The notes under the pieces were generated by a model, which made no database searches, had not been told where the DNA came from, and worked only from the letters and a program-made list of their open reading frames with translations. Below, piece after piece: positions 32,416 to 42,242 of a stretch of 64,000 nucleotides of DNA. The DNA lies in NCBI GenBank assembly GCA_017535785.1, contig JAFXTN010000020.1, positions 1 to 64,000 on the forward strand, in the 5' to 3' direction. Position 1 is the stretch's first letter. Each line of letters opens with the position of its first letter. The DNA comes from Butyrivibrio sp. Lineage in GTDB: Bacteria; Bacillota; Clostridia; Lachnospirales; Lachnospiraceae. The translations under genes and the position numbers were made by a program.

Positions 32416-35400
32416 ATGAGAAAAGCGAGTCGAAAAGCGCTTTCTTTAGTGTTGTCTTTTTTGATGGCACTGTCTGTTGGTGTGTTTGATTTTTCTCTTG
32501 TAACTTTTGCAAAAGAAGGATCGGGAAATACCAATCAAATATGGACATCAGTTGAATTAGATGATATTTCAGAAAATGATTCCATAGCGATCACTATGAC
32601 TACAGGCGGGAACACGTATGTGTCACCTAATGCATCGGCTACAAGCAGTTGCCCGATAGCAGCAAAGGCTACAATTGAAAACGGGGTATTGGTCATTCCC
32701 GAGGGAACCCCCGGGGATTATTCGTGGACTATAGAGAAGCACACGGTTGAAACAACAGAAGCTTCTTCAGAAGAGAATGATGCAGCCCCAGATCTTGATG
32801 GTGCGACAACGGAATCTTTGGACGGATCTTCGGGAAACAGCTCAGACGAGCCGACTATCGGTGGCTCTAGTGAGGGTGATGACAAGAAGCAGGACGAAGC
32901 TCCCAAAGACGAGGATGAAAAAAAGACCCCAGATGAGAATAATGTGAACGACAATAGCGAAAACAGCAATGATATCGCTGATGATCAAAGCGGGGATAAA
33001 AAAGCGGAGAAAACTGAGGCCGGAGATGATAAAAAGCCGGTTACCAAGGTTGAAGAAAAAACTCCAGAGACAGAAGAAAAAGACTCTGAGCAGGAAGATG
33101 ATGTTAAGACAAAAACTACTGTGGAAGAGTATTATACGATCTATTCCGGAAATGGTACCTTGCATACAAATGCTGCCAATAACGGAGTAAGAATAAAGGG
33201 TATAGGTGATAGTCTCGATGGTGCAAAGTGGAAGGTTGATGAAGGATATCTTTGCGCAGAAGATTCTAATAAAGATGTAAGATATCTTGGTGTATATCTG
33301 GATAAGGAAGATTTCAGAGCGTACAAGAAAAGTGGAACGGGCGCCGTCTCTAATAATATCAAGGACCAGACACTTGCATTCTTCAAGCTGACTGACGGAG
33401 CAGGCGTAGCTGTTCCCGAAGCATCTGTAAAGAGTGGTGAAGAAGTTGATTACGATACTGAGATCACTCTTACTTGTGCTACAGATGATGCAACGATTTA
33501 CTACAATACAAACGACACGGAGAATTTCTCTCCTTATAAAGATCCCATCAAGGTAAATAAGGATCTTACCATCCATGCCTATGCGCAAAAGGGTGATGAA
33601 GAAAACGGAGAGAAGAGTGAGCAGGTATCATTTGAATACACACTAAAAAAGGGCGTAAAGATCAAAGACGTATCTTCACTTATAGATGGACAGGAATTTG
33701 TTCTCGTTCATGATGATAAAGAATTATTGTCTTCTTTGCCCGGTTCCGGAAACAATAATAAGAAACTTGATAAGGTTGATGTTGAGATCAATGAAGACGG
33801 ATATCTTGTTTACAAAGACAGTGAAGCAAAGCTTGCCACATTAAAGCTTGAAAAGTCCGATAACGAAGATCAGTTTTATATTACGACCGAGCTTTTGAAT
33901 GAAGAAGGTGAAGAGACATCAACATGTTATCTTACGACAGGAGCTACGGGTAATTCACTTACTTTTGAAAAAAATAAGTCTGATAGCGGATTGGATCTTT
34001 GGACAATTGAAGATTCAGAAGACGGATCTTTTCTCATAAAAAGCGTTAAGGCAGAGTATAAAGGACTGGCTCAGTACATAGAGTTCTACAATAATTTATT
34101 CACTGCTTACAGCTATAAAGCCGGATCAGATAAGGCGGCGTATACTTTCTCTGCATATACTGTTCCTGATACGGCGGACGGAGGAGATGTAGAGGAAGAC
34201 GACGAAAATACGATAGCCAAGCTCCTTAAAAGAGAACTGTATGATGGAGACAAGGTCGTTGTTTATTATCCGGGTGATAAGAAGTTCATGTCATCCACCG
34301 GCGAAAACAACAAATATGAGGGTATTGCTATTGAGCCGGCGGAAGACGGAAGCATTGATATAAAGGACAAAGGCGTTCTTGTTCTTGATGTTTCCATAAA
34401 TGAAGACGGAAAGTACACCTTTACGACAAAGGATGATAAGTATCTTACCGCAACATATGAAGAAAAAGTAGTTGATGGCAAAACCAAGAAATATTGCGGA
34501 ATTACTCTTGCAGAAGAAGCTTCTGCAGACAGTCTCTGGAATTTAAAAGAGGCTGACGATGAGAAAGAAGGAAATTTCAATCTTATCAATGACAATGCCA
34601 AGAACGGTAGTTATGATCTCGCTCTTGAGTATTACAGCGGATTTACAACATATGGCATTGCCAATAAACCTGAATTTATTTTCAATTTCTACGCGCTTAA
34701 AGAGGGCGAGAAGATAGAGAAGCTTGAGAGTGATCCGGATACGGAGCTTTTGGTTGCGCAGTGGGCAGGTAATGCTGACTATGATGCTAAAGGCGTTGCA
34801 GAGTCAAAGGTTATCAACGGCGATCTTTACGAAACCAATGATATGAGTGATACAAACTCAAAGTATCAGGTTTATTTAAATGGAGAAGCGGTTCAGCCTT
34901 ATACAAAGTCCACTTCAAACCAAACCGGTTCAACAAGCTACTACATGGGCTCAAAAGGTTTGGTCAAAGATGCCGGATACATTCAGATGGAGTTCCCGAC
35001 ACTTGGATATGCGGATATGAGCATGAGCTTCCGTATGCGTTCATCCAATACGGCAGCAGGAGCTTATCAGCTTCAGTATTCTACAACAGGTGAAGATGAC
35101 AGCTTTAAGAATCTGAGCGATGGTTCTTATTCATTTAAGTACACAACATATAACAGAGACGGCAAACAGAGTGAGAAGAGCGGAAGCGGTGAGATATCAA
35201 ACGGAATCGCCAAGACTTCACTCGCTGTTGAGAATTACGTTGAATTTAGTTTCAAGATTCCCGAAGGGGCTAACAACAAAGAAAAGGTATATATAAGAAT
35301 TGTTCCTTGCACAAGTGATGCTGCCAAGAGCGGTGAAACTGCCGGAACCGGCGGAACCAACAGGATCGATACCGTTCAGGTAATAGGTCACCCCGTTGTT

Positions 35401-38400
35401 TCAGATAAGATCTGCGGACATGTAATTGCAGATCCCACAAGCGGCGAAGTGGCAGAGGGCTCTAAGATAGCTCTTTCGACTAAGACCGAAGGTGCGGAAA
35501 TATTCTATTCAGTAAACGGTGCTGAAGAAGTCAGATATGATGCTGATGCGCAGATCACACTCACAGAGTTACCTGCTATAATCCGCGCACATGCAACCAA
35601 GGAAGGGCTTCAGGACAGCGTTGACTGCGTTTACAAATATACTCAGTCACAGGTTGCAACAGTTAAGGCAGCTCCAAACGGAGGAGCGATCGCGCAGACT
35701 CAGAAGATCACCTTAACTACCAAGACTGAAGGCGCAACTATCTTTTACAGATATTTGACCAAAGCCGAGGAGCAAGAGAATACCGATGACCAGGCTGAGC
35801 CTGTTGTCACACAGGAAGAAGATAATTACAAAGACTGGAAGGAATACAAAGAGCCTTTCGAGTTAAAAGAGCTTCCGGCTCAGATTCAGGTTAAGGCAGT
35901 AAAAGAGGGATATCTCGACAGCGTGATCTCTACTCTTAAATATACAAAGAGAAAGAACGAGAGAGAGAATATCTACTTCGGACAGATCCATGCGCACACC
36001 AATATTTCAGATGGTGCCGGATCTCTTGAGGATGCTTATGACCATGCCAAAAACGTTGAAAATCTTGATTATATAATCATTACCGACCATTCTAATTCGA
36101 TCGACAATGAAAAAGAATCAAAGATCACAGAAAACGTTGATAAAAATGATACAGATGAGTGGACATACGCTCACAATCTTGCGAAGGAGAAATCAACCGA
36201 GGACTTTACATGTGCATACGGATACGAGATGACTTGGTCAAACGGTCTCGGACACATGAATACCTTTAACACGGAAGGATTCCAGAGTCGTACACAGGAA
36301 GCGTTTACAACATACTCAACAGCTCTTGAGAATTATTATGCTGCGCTTAGGACTGCGCCTGATTCTATCAGCCAGTTCAATCACCCGGGAACAACCTTCG
36401 GTGATTTCCAGGATTTTGCTTACTACACTGAAGAAAACGACAACCTTATCACAATGATCGAGGTTGGTAACGGTGAAGGTGCGATCGGATCTTCCGGATA
36501 CTTCCCTTCATACGAGTACTATGTTCGTGCGCTTGATAAAGGCTGGCACGTGGCACCTACCAATAACCAGGATAACCACAAAGGTCTTTGGGGTGATGCG
36601 AATACGGCACGTACCGTAATGCTCGCAGATGAAAACACAGAAGAAGCTATATACGATGCGATGAGAAATTATCGTATATATGCAACAGAGGATAACGACC
36701 TTTCTATCTACTACACATTGGATGGAAATGTAATGGGAACGATCCTTGATAAGGAAGCGGTTGGAGAGACAGTAGAGATAAAGGCTGATATCAAGGAGCC
36801 GACCGACAAGGCGATCGGTAAGGTTGAGCTTGTCGTTAACGGCGGACAGGTCATCGGTACAATTGATGTTGATAAGACTGAAGCAACCGTAAAGTTCACC
36901 GCTCCTTCTGCTTATTCATATTACTTTATAAGGATCACTGAAGGTGATAAAGATATCGCTGTAACAGCACCTGTATGGGTGGGCGATGTAGAGGCATGCG
37001 GTATCAATGATGCTTACACCGACACTGTACTTCCGGTAGCGGGTGAGCCACTTGATATTAACGTTGATTTCTATAACAACGAAAAGACACCTCTTATGAT
37101 CAACGATATCGAGATAGAAGTAAGTGATGTAGATAATAAGAAGACTCCTGTAGTTAAGGTTACAGGTGAGGAAGCTAAAGTTACAGAGGTTGCTTCCAAC
37201 GGAACAGCATCTTATAAAACAGAATTTGTTTACAACGAGGCCGGACAGGTGACATATGAGGTAACGGCTCATGCAACGTTAAACGGTGTCGAGAAAACTT
37301 ATAAGGATAAGTTCACGGTAAACTATACGCTTGATAAGATGGTTGCAAATGTGATCATAGACGGAAGTCATTACAACGATTATGTTGCAGGATACTACGG
37401 CGGAAATGTAAGTGCATTTATTAATCTGTGCGCTAAGAAGAATATTCGCGCGAAGGTAGTAATGGATGAGATCACAAGCGAGATGCTCAAAGATTGCAAA
37501 TTGCTAGTTCTCGCTGCTCCGGCAAAGAAATCAGGTACAGCGAACGCCGGTGATTATGCTCCTTCGCATTACAGCGATGAATTCTTAAGTCTGGTAAAAG
37601 ATTATGTGTCAAACGGCGGTTCCGTAATTGTTTGCGGTCTTGCGGATTATCAGGATTCTACAAACGGACAGACGGCGACAGAGCAGAACAAACTTCTTGA
37701 AGCGATAGGCTCGACTATCCGAATGGGTTCGGATGAAGTTTGGGATGATACAAATAATGGCGGTCAGCAGTACAGAATGTATCCCAAGAACTTTAATCTC
37801 GATTCCGACCTGCTTGCAGGGATCAGAGAAGGTCAGGTATACAGCCAGTATTCGGGATGCTCTGTTGATATATCAAATGCTAAGGCGAATGAATTTGTAG
37901 ACGAAGCAGAGTGGTTGGTAAAGGGCTTTGAAACCACATTGACAATGGATTGTAAGGGCCCTAACGGAGAAAAATATGATGCTAATATGCCACTTGATAA
38001 TATGGGCGACGTAACCTTTATAGCCCGTCAGAAGACAAAGGCGGGAGGACAGATCATCGTAGCCGGAGGCGTATTCCTTTCAGACTTTGAAGTAAAAGCC
38101 GAGATGGATAACAATGATTCACTCCCTTATGCGAACCATACTATCGTAAATAACATTCTTGACGGTGCTGAAGTTCAGCTTGAGACAACTACAATCGCCG
38201 AGGCAAGAAAAGGCAAGATGAATGACGTCTTTGCTGTTGAAGGATATGTGACTTCCGGTACGGAAAACCAGGATACAACATTCTTTGATACCATCTATAT
38301 TCAGGATGAGACAGGCGGAATGGATATATTCCCTTATGCAACTCCCGGACTTAAGATCGGTACCAAGATGCGTATCGTAGGCTTCCTTGCTCAGTATCAG

Positions 38401-39231
38401 GGCGATCTGGAGCTCAAGGTCATCTCAGCAAAAGTGCTGGATGATGAGCCTTATATATGGGAGCCCAAGGTTGTTGATACCAAGACGGCGATGGATTATG
38501 ACAAGCTCGGAGGACAGCTCCTTAAGACAACCGGAAAGGTTACTAAGGTAGATTACAATTCCGACGGAACTGTAGCGGAATTCTGGCTCAAGGATTCTAC
38601 AGGAAAAGAAGCTGCGATCTTCATCGACGGATATATTAAATCAGGAACAACAGGTAAGAATACGCTCAGTGACTTTGTAAAGAAAGGTGCCAAGGTTTCG
38701 GCAGTAGGCGTTCTTTACAAGCATCCTGAAGGAAAGTCCGATGTTTCGGTACCTGTATTCAGAGTACGTAACTGTGATGATATTTGTCTTGCAAAAGAAT
38801 CTGCTTCAGGAAATTGCGGAAGCACTGATTCCCAGGATCATGGATCTACGGGTACTGGATCGGGTGATCATAACGGCGGCTCAACTAATACGGGCAACAA
38901 CGATTCTAACTCTGACAATGCAGGAGAAGGCAGTGGAGCACAGGTTTCAGAAGGTGATAATGGCGGAAACGGCGGTGATAATAACTCTCAGCAGGTTGAT
39001 GTTCAGGCAGGCGGAGATGATCAGCTAGGTGATCAGGTAACACCTCCTACAGACAATAAGCCTGGTATTCCTGTAGTGCCTGTGGCAGTAGGATTTGGTA
39101 TAATAAGTGTTGCCGCAGTAACTGTAGTTGTAGTTAAAGTGACCTTAGGAACCACCATAGCAGCTTCCGCAGCATCGGGAAGTAAGCTTGCGGGATTGCT
39201 GGTTAAGCTACTACACATATTTGGAAAATAA
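32416..39231 (+). CDS. Giant surface protein with PHP metallohydrolase, chitobiase-like, GATase-like and OB-fold domains
   Basis: The 2271-residue protein begins with a signal peptide (1-33) and an acidic low-complexity stretch (about 110-235). A chitobiase-like sandwich follows (335-412), then two related beta-rich modules (415-587 and 597-765) and a jelly-roll (773-992). Two more chitobiase-like repeats lie at 997-1177. A PHP hydrolase (about 1183-1425) carries H1192/H1194 in IHAHTNISDG, H1225 in TDHSN, H1323 in FNHP and H1388 in NQDNH. A sandwich ending TAPVWV, a CARDB-like domain, a GATase-like Rossmann region (1642-1917) and two OB-folds (1925-2122) complete it. A Gly/Asn/Ser stalk and membrane helix (about 2220-2242) anchor the C-terminus; no LPxTG is seen. 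The PHP and C-terminal sandwich match the 29668 protein throughout. It is likely an extracellular ester or phosphoester hydrolase. Confidence 0.85.
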   Translation: MRKASRKALSLVLSFLMALSVGVFDFSLVTFAKEGSGNTNQIWTSVELDDISENDSIAITMTTGGNTYVSPNASATSSCPIAAKATIENGVLVIPEGTPGDYSWTIEKHTVETTEASSEENDAAPDLDGATTESLDGSSGNSSDEPTIGGSSEGDDKKQDEAPKDEDEKKTPDENNVNDNSENSNDIADDQSGDKKAEKTEAGDDKKPVTKVEEKTPETEEKDSEQEDDVKTKTTVEEYYTIYSGNGTLHTNAANNGVRIKGIGDSLDGAKWKVDEGYLCAEDSNKDVRYLGVYLDKEDFRAYKKSGTGAVSNNIKDQTLAFFKLTDGAGVAVPEASVKSGEEVDYDTEITLTCATDDATIYYNTNDTENFSPYKDPIKVNKDLTIHAYAQKGDEENGEKSEQVSFEYTLKKGVKIKDVSSLIDGQEFVLVHDDKELLSSLPGSGNNNKKLDKVDVEINEDGYLVYKDSEAKLATLKLEKSDNEDQFYITTELLNEEGEETSTCYLTTGATGNSLTFEKNKSDSGLDLWTIEDSEDGSFLIKSVKAEYKGLAQYIEFYNNLFTAYSYKAGSDKAAYTFSAYTVPDTADGGDVEEDDENTIAKLLKRELYDGDKVVVYYPGDKKFMSSTGENNKYEGIAIEPAEDGSIDIKDKGVLVLDVSINEDGKYTFTTKDDKYLTATYEEKVVDGKTKKYCGITLAEEASADSLWNLKEADDEKEGNFNLINDNAKNGSYDLALEYYSGFTTYGIANKPEFIFNFYALKEGEKIEKLESDPDTELLVAQWAGNADYDAKGVAESKVINGDLYETNDMSDTNSKYQVYLNGEAVQPYTKSTSNQTGSTSYYMGSKGLVKDAGYIQMEFPTLGYADMSMSFRMRSSNTAAGAYQLQYSTTGEDDSFKNLSDGSYSFKYTTYNRDGKQSEKSGSGEISNGIAKTSLAVENYVEFSFKIPEGANNKEKVYIRIVPCTSDAAKSGETAGTGGTNRIDTVQVIGHPVVSDKICGHVIADPTSGEVAEGSKIALSTKTEGAEIFYSVNGAEEVRYDADAQITLTELPAIIRAHATKEGLQDSVDCVYKYTQSQVATVKAAPNGGAIAQTQKITLTTKTEGATIFYRYLTKAEEQENTDDQAEPVVTQEEDNYKDWKEYKEPFELKELPAQIQVKAVKEGYLDSVISTLKYTKRKNERENIYFGQIHAHTNISDGAGSLEDAYDHAKNVENLDYIIITDHSNSIDNEKESKITENVDKNDTDEWTYAHNLAKEKSTEDFTCAYGYEMTWSNGLGHMNTFNTEGFQSRTQEAFTTYSTALENYYAALRTAPDSISQFNHPGTTFGDFQDFAYYTEENDNLITMIEVGNGEGAIGSSGYFPSYEYYVRALDKGWHVAPTNNQDNHKGLWGDANTARTVMLADENTEEAIYDAMRNYRIYATEDNDLSIYYTLDGNVMGTILDKEAVGETVEIKADIKEPTDKAIGKVELVVNGGQVIGTIDVDKTEATVKFTAPSAYSYYFIRITEGDKDIAVTAPVWVGDVEACGINDAYTDTVLPVAGEPLDINVDFYNNEKTPLMINDIEIEVSDVDNKKTPVVKVTGEEAKVTEVASNGTASYKTEFVYNEAGQVTYEVTAHATLNGVEKTYKDKFTVNYTLDKMVANVIIDGSHYNDYVAGYYGGNVSAFINLCAKKNIRAKVVMDEITSEMLKDCKLLVLAAPAKKSGTANAGDYAPSHYSDEFLSLVKDYVSNGGSVIVCGLADYQDSTNGQTATEQNKLLEAIGSTIRMGSDEVWDDTNNGGQQYRMYPKNFNLDSDLLAGIREGQVYSQYSGCSVDISNAKANEFVDEAEWLVKGFETTLTMDCKGPNGEKYDANMPLDNMGDVTFIARQKTKAGGQIIVAGGVFLSDFEVKAEMDNNDSLPYANHTIVNNILDGAEVQLETTTIAEARKGKMNDVFAVEGYVTSGTENQDTTFFDTIYIQDETGGMDIFPYATPGLKIGTKMRIVGFLAQYQGDLELKVISAKVLDDEPYIWEPKVVDTKTAMDYDKLGGQLLKTTGKVTKVDYNSDGTVAEFWLKDSTGKEAAIFIDGYIKSGTTGKNTLSDFVKKGAKVSAVGVLYKHPEGKSDVSVPVFRVRNCDDICLAKESASGNCGSTDSQDHGSTGTGSGDHNGGSTNTGNNDSNSDNAGEGSGAQVSEGDNGGNGGDNNSQQVDVQAGGDDQLGDQVTPPTDNKPGIPVVPVAVGFGIISVAAVTVVVVKVTLGTTIAASAASGSKLAGLLVKLLHIFGK

Positions 39232-39234
39232 AAA

Positions 39235-40386
39235 ATGAAAAAAGAACTGATGATAAAGATAGTATCAGTCCTTGTATTTATAGCCTTGAGTATTGGCGTA
39301 GTCATCTATGCCAATACGGATAGGCCGAAATACACTATCACAGAGAACTCCGGCACTGAATATGAAACTGCCAGAGTTCTTTCTGTAATAGAGGATAATA
39401 CTGTCGTAGATGAAACTGTAGAAGGTCAAAAAAAGGGAAGCACTGAGCTTGAGATAAAGATCCTAACAGGTCGCTATAAGGGCGACATCTGTAGAGTCAC
39501 CAATTATTTCAGTGCCCTTTATAATGTGGATGTAAAAAAGGGTGACACTGTAAGTGTCAGGATCGATACCACGGCAGAGCACACCTATTCCGTGAATATC
39601 TATAATTATGATCGCATTCCTCTTACGATAGGACTTGTGATAGTATTTTTTGCCGTGATGTTACTCATGGGAGGAAAGCAGGGACTGAAGGCATTTGCAG
39701 GACTCGTATATACCGTGCTCGCAATCTTCTTTGTGCTTCTTCCGCTTATATACAAAGGATTTTCTGCCATTCCTGTAACTATAGCGATCATCTTTGTGAC
39801 ATCCGCTGTATGCTTCCTTCTTATAGGAGGCGTATGTAAAAAGACTGTCGCGGCTGCGCTTGGTTCACTTGCAGGCGTCATTATCGCAGCAATACTTGGA
39901 ACGGTTTCAGCAAAGCTTGGCGGAGTTACCACGTTCCAGATGGAAGAGGCAGAGGCACTTCTTCTTATGAAATCAACGAGTGCAGCCAAGTTATCGGGGC
40001 TGTTTATAAGTGGAATTTTGATCGCAGCGATGGGAGCTGTTATGGATATAGCCATGACTATTTCTTCGGCTATAGAAGAGATTCATCTTGCCAACAACAA
40101 GGCAGGTTTTGCAGAGCTTTTCAGATCCGGAATGAACATCGGAAGAGATGCGATGGGAACGATGGCCAATACATTGATCCTTGCATATGCCGGTGGCGCG
40201 CTCAATATGATGCTCCTTATCCATTCATACGGAGTATCCTTTAATCAGCTTGTTAACACTGATTTTGTAGCGATCGAGATCATCAGAGCGATCGCGGGCT
40301 CAGTCGGTATCATCGGCACAGTACCATGCGTTGCCGCAGTTGGCGCTTATCTATACAGTAAAGATTTCAAAATAAAAAAGGGATGA
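39235..40386 (+). CDS. YibE/F-like multi-pass membrane protein
   Basis: The 383-residue protein starts three bases after the surface protein's stop. It has an N-terminal membrane helix (about 9-27), a small outer beta domain (TARVLSVIEDN..., KGDTVSVRID) and about eight further helices with the family's MDIAMTISSAIEEI and NIGRDAMGTMANTLILAYAGG motifs. YibE/F proteins are of unproven function, with suggested roles in transport. Tight spacing suggests co-expression with the giant protein, but translation lacks a strong ribosome site and may be coupled. Confidence 0.88.
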   Translation: MKKELMIKIVSVLVFIALSIGVVIYANTDRPKYTITENSGTEYETARVLSVIEDNTVVDETVEGQKKGSTELEIKILTGRYKGDICRVTNYFSALYNVDVKKGDTVSVRIDTTAEHTYSVNIYNYDRIPLTIGLVIVFFAVMLLMGGKQGLKAFAGLVYTVLAIFFVLLPLIYKGFSAIPVTIAIIFVTSAVCFLLIGGVCKKTVAAALGSLAGVIIAAILGTVSAKLGGVTTFQMEEAEALLLMKSTSAAKLSGLFISGILIAAMGAVMDIAMTISSAIEEIHLANNKAGFAELFRSGMNIGRDAMGTMANTLILAYAGGALNMMLLIHSYGVSFNQLVNTDFVAIEIIRAIAGSVGIIGTVPCVAAVGAYLYSKDFKIKKG

Positions 40387-40414
40387 AGCTTTTTATCAAA
40401 GCTTCATCTCTTTT
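40382..40414. terminator. Bidirectional terminator inside the folC 3' end
   Basis: GATGAAGCTTT/AAAGCTTCATC forms an 11-bp stem with a 5-base loop and T runs on both strands. It covers the final codons and stop of folC (minus strand) and lies just after the YibE/F-like gene. Confidence 0.85.
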
Positions 40415-41676
40415 ATCATATACAGAGATCCTGCGATGCAAGTGATCTCGTTTTCTTTATATATTTCTTCAAGCGGGATATCTTTTTCCAAAGCTGTAGC
40501 TTCAATGCCGCGCTCTTTTATCATCTTTACCAGGTCGGAAGGAGCCATGGTCCTTTTATTCGGAACTTCGACAACATAACATTTTTCTGCGACCGGCATA
40601 AGCTCATCAAGGATGATGTCTACCTCTTTATCCGCAAGGAGCCCTATTATAAACGTTATCTTTTTACCCGGAAAATATTCTTCAAGGGATTCGCGCAAGA
40701 CCTTGGCGCCTTGTCTGTTGTGACCGCCGTCGATGATGACATACGGATCATTCTTAACTATCGTAAAGCGACCGAACCACTCGGCATTAGCAATTCCCTG
40801 TGATATAGCTTCATCGGAGATGTTATAGCCTTTTTCCCTAAGCTTGATACAAGTGCATATCGCCTGTGCGGAATTATCGATCTGGTAGGTTCCAAGGAGC
40901 TTTGTCTTGTAATTGACTCCGTTAAACTCAAAGGTCTGTCCCTGCAAGCTTCTTTCGATAGCTTTTGGGGGATCGAAACAGACAAGACGAGCGGCTGCTT
41001 CGGAGCACTTTTTTTCAAGGACATCTTTAACCTCGCGTTCTTGTCTTGCAGAAACAACGGTAGTACCTTCCTTGATTATCCCTGCTTTCTCGGTGGCGAT
41101 CTCCGTAAGAGTATTTCCTAAGATGGACATATGGTCATAGCTTATCGGAGTTATCACGGCAACCTGCGGGCAACGGATCACATTGGTCGTATCAACGCGT
41201 CCGCCCATGCTTACTTCCATGACGACCATATTACAGTTCTTTTCCCTGAAATAGAGAAAAGACATCACGGTCAGGATCTCATATTCGCTCGGGTAAATGT
41301 TTTCCTTTGTAAGCTCGTCATAAGCGGGCTTTACCATGGAGAAGATCCTTGCGAATTCTTCATCCGGAATGTCGACATTATTGATCTTAAATAGCTCATT
41401 GTAGCGATACAAAAACGGAGAAGCAAACGTTCCAACCGTCATACCGGCTTCCATAAGGATCGAAGTGATATACGCTACGGTCGAACCTTTTCCGTTGGTG
41501 CCTGCTACATGAACGTATGAAAGATCGTGTTGGGGGTTGCCGAGCTTCTCAAGAAGAGAAAGCTCGGCGTCCAATGAAAAGAAATCTTTCTTTGGATTGG
41601 CACAGTCTTTGGGTGGTTCAAAATGAGGTAATTCCTCAAAAAAAGAAATTGCCTTTTTATAGTTATACTTCTGCAT
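40396..41676 (-). CDS. folC: Folylpolyglutamate/dihydrofolate synthase FolC
   Basis: The 426-residue product matches the Mur-ligase-type FolC family. It has the P-loop GTNGKGSTVAYI (about 59-70), the FASPFLYRYNELFKIN folate loop, the metal-site region EVSMGGRVDTTN, and the C-terminal domain with DGGHNRQGAKVL. It adds glutamate to folates (and, in bifunctional forms, to dihydropteroate). It overlaps the 3' end of folT by 14 bases, so the two are co-translated. Both lie behind the THF riboswitch, consistent with folate feedback control. Confidence 0.93.
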   Translation of the reverse strand: MQKYNYKKAISFFEELPHFEPPKDCANPKKDFFSLDAELSLLEKLGNPQHDLSYVHVAGTNGKGSTVAYITSILMEAGMTVGTFASPFLYRYNELFKINNVDIPDEEFARIFSMVKPAYDELTKENIYPSEYEILTVMSFLYFREKNCNMVVMEVSMGGRVDTTNVIRCPQVAVITPISYDHMSILGNTLTEIATEKAGIIKEGTTVVSARQEREVKDVLEKKCSEAAARLVCFDPPKAIERSLQGQTFEFNGVNYKTKLLGTYQIDNSAQAICTCIKLREKGYNISDEAISQGIANAEWFGRFTIVKNDPYVIIDGGHNRQGAKVLRESLEEYFPGKKITFIIGLLADKEVDIILDELMPVAEKCYVVEVPNKRTMAPSDLVKMIKERGIEATALEKDIPLEEIYKENEITCIAGSLYMIKEMKL

Positions 41677-42178
41677 ATTTTGTGACCCTCTGTAATGAGT
41701 ACAGGAAAACAGATAATAAGACGTAATTGATCGGAAGCATGACGAGTTCTTTAGGAAGTCTCATCATAAGTGTTGTGAAGAAGCCGGCTTTGATATACAT
41801 AAAATCGAGCCAGAAAGTATTCATGATGATTCCGACAACAAGAGTCTGGAGGACCAAAGCAACCAGGATCCTTACAGGGTGGAGCTTCTTTTTATAGAGT
41901 ACCAACCCGAAGATCAAACCGCTTACGATCCCGCTTATGGTAAATCCGGGGAAAAAGGGACCGGTGGGCTTAACAAAAAAGCCAAGGACATCAATAACCG
42001 CACCGATGATGGCGGCAACTATAGGACCAAGTGACATGCCTGCTACCGCGATCGGAAGGGATCCGAAACGGATCTCGATGATCGGTGTGAGCGGAATCTT
42101 GAAAAAGCTGAGTATGATTCCGACAGCCGTGAGCATGGCAGCTAGAGTGAGAGCTTTTGTTACTTTTAATAAATTCAT
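41663..42178 (-). CDS. folT: Folate ECF transporter S component (FolT type)
   Basis: The 171-residue product has five to six membrane helices and the S-component start MNLLKVTKALTLAAMLTAVGIIL with the basic-alanine AxxxA contact face. RFGSLPIAVAGMSLGPIVAAIIGA and a short loop PTGPFFPGFTISG match FolT-like proteins. It captures folate outside and depends on the shared energising module (EcfA/EcfA'/EcfT), which is not in this window. The assignment to folate rests on the THF riboswitch and on folC next to it. GGAGGTG precedes the ATG by seven bases. Confidence 0.88.
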   Translation of the reverse strand: MNLLKVTKALTLAAMLTAVGIILSFFKIPLTPIIEIRFGSLPIAVAGMSLGPIVAAIIGAVIDVLGFFVKPTGPFFPGFTISGIVSGLIFGLVLYKKKLHPVRILVALVLQTLVVGIIMNTFWLDFMYIKAGFFTTLMMRLPKELVMLPINYVLLSVFLYSLQRVTKYAEV

Positions 42179-42185
42179 ATAAATA

Positions 42186-42223
42186 CACCTCCTTGCAGTT
42201 TCCTTTTTACTACAACGGAGGTG
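42186..42223 (-). promoter_or_regulatory. Expression platform: SD/anti-SD pair before folT
   Basis: The folT ribosome site GGAGGTG (42192-42186) has a perfect 7-base complement CACCTCC 31 bases upstream (42223-42217). Next to it GTTGTAG can pair with the CTACA just after the riboswitch core. This offers mutually exclusive structures that hide or free the ribosome site, so control is likely translational. Confidence 0.72.
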
Positions 42224-42242
42224 AATAACACTTCGCTATGTA

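Noticed and set aside
32842-33588. 248-codon open frame on the minus strand inside the giant surface gene
   Set aside because: It lies opposite the acidic low-complexity and first chitobiase-like part of a well-supported gene, lacks a ribosome site and has a Cys/Ile/Phe-rich product without domain.
39000-39231. LPxTG sorting signal at the end of the giant protein
   Set aside because: No LPxTG or variant is seen; the end is a hydrophobic helix followed by a long, mildly basic tail.
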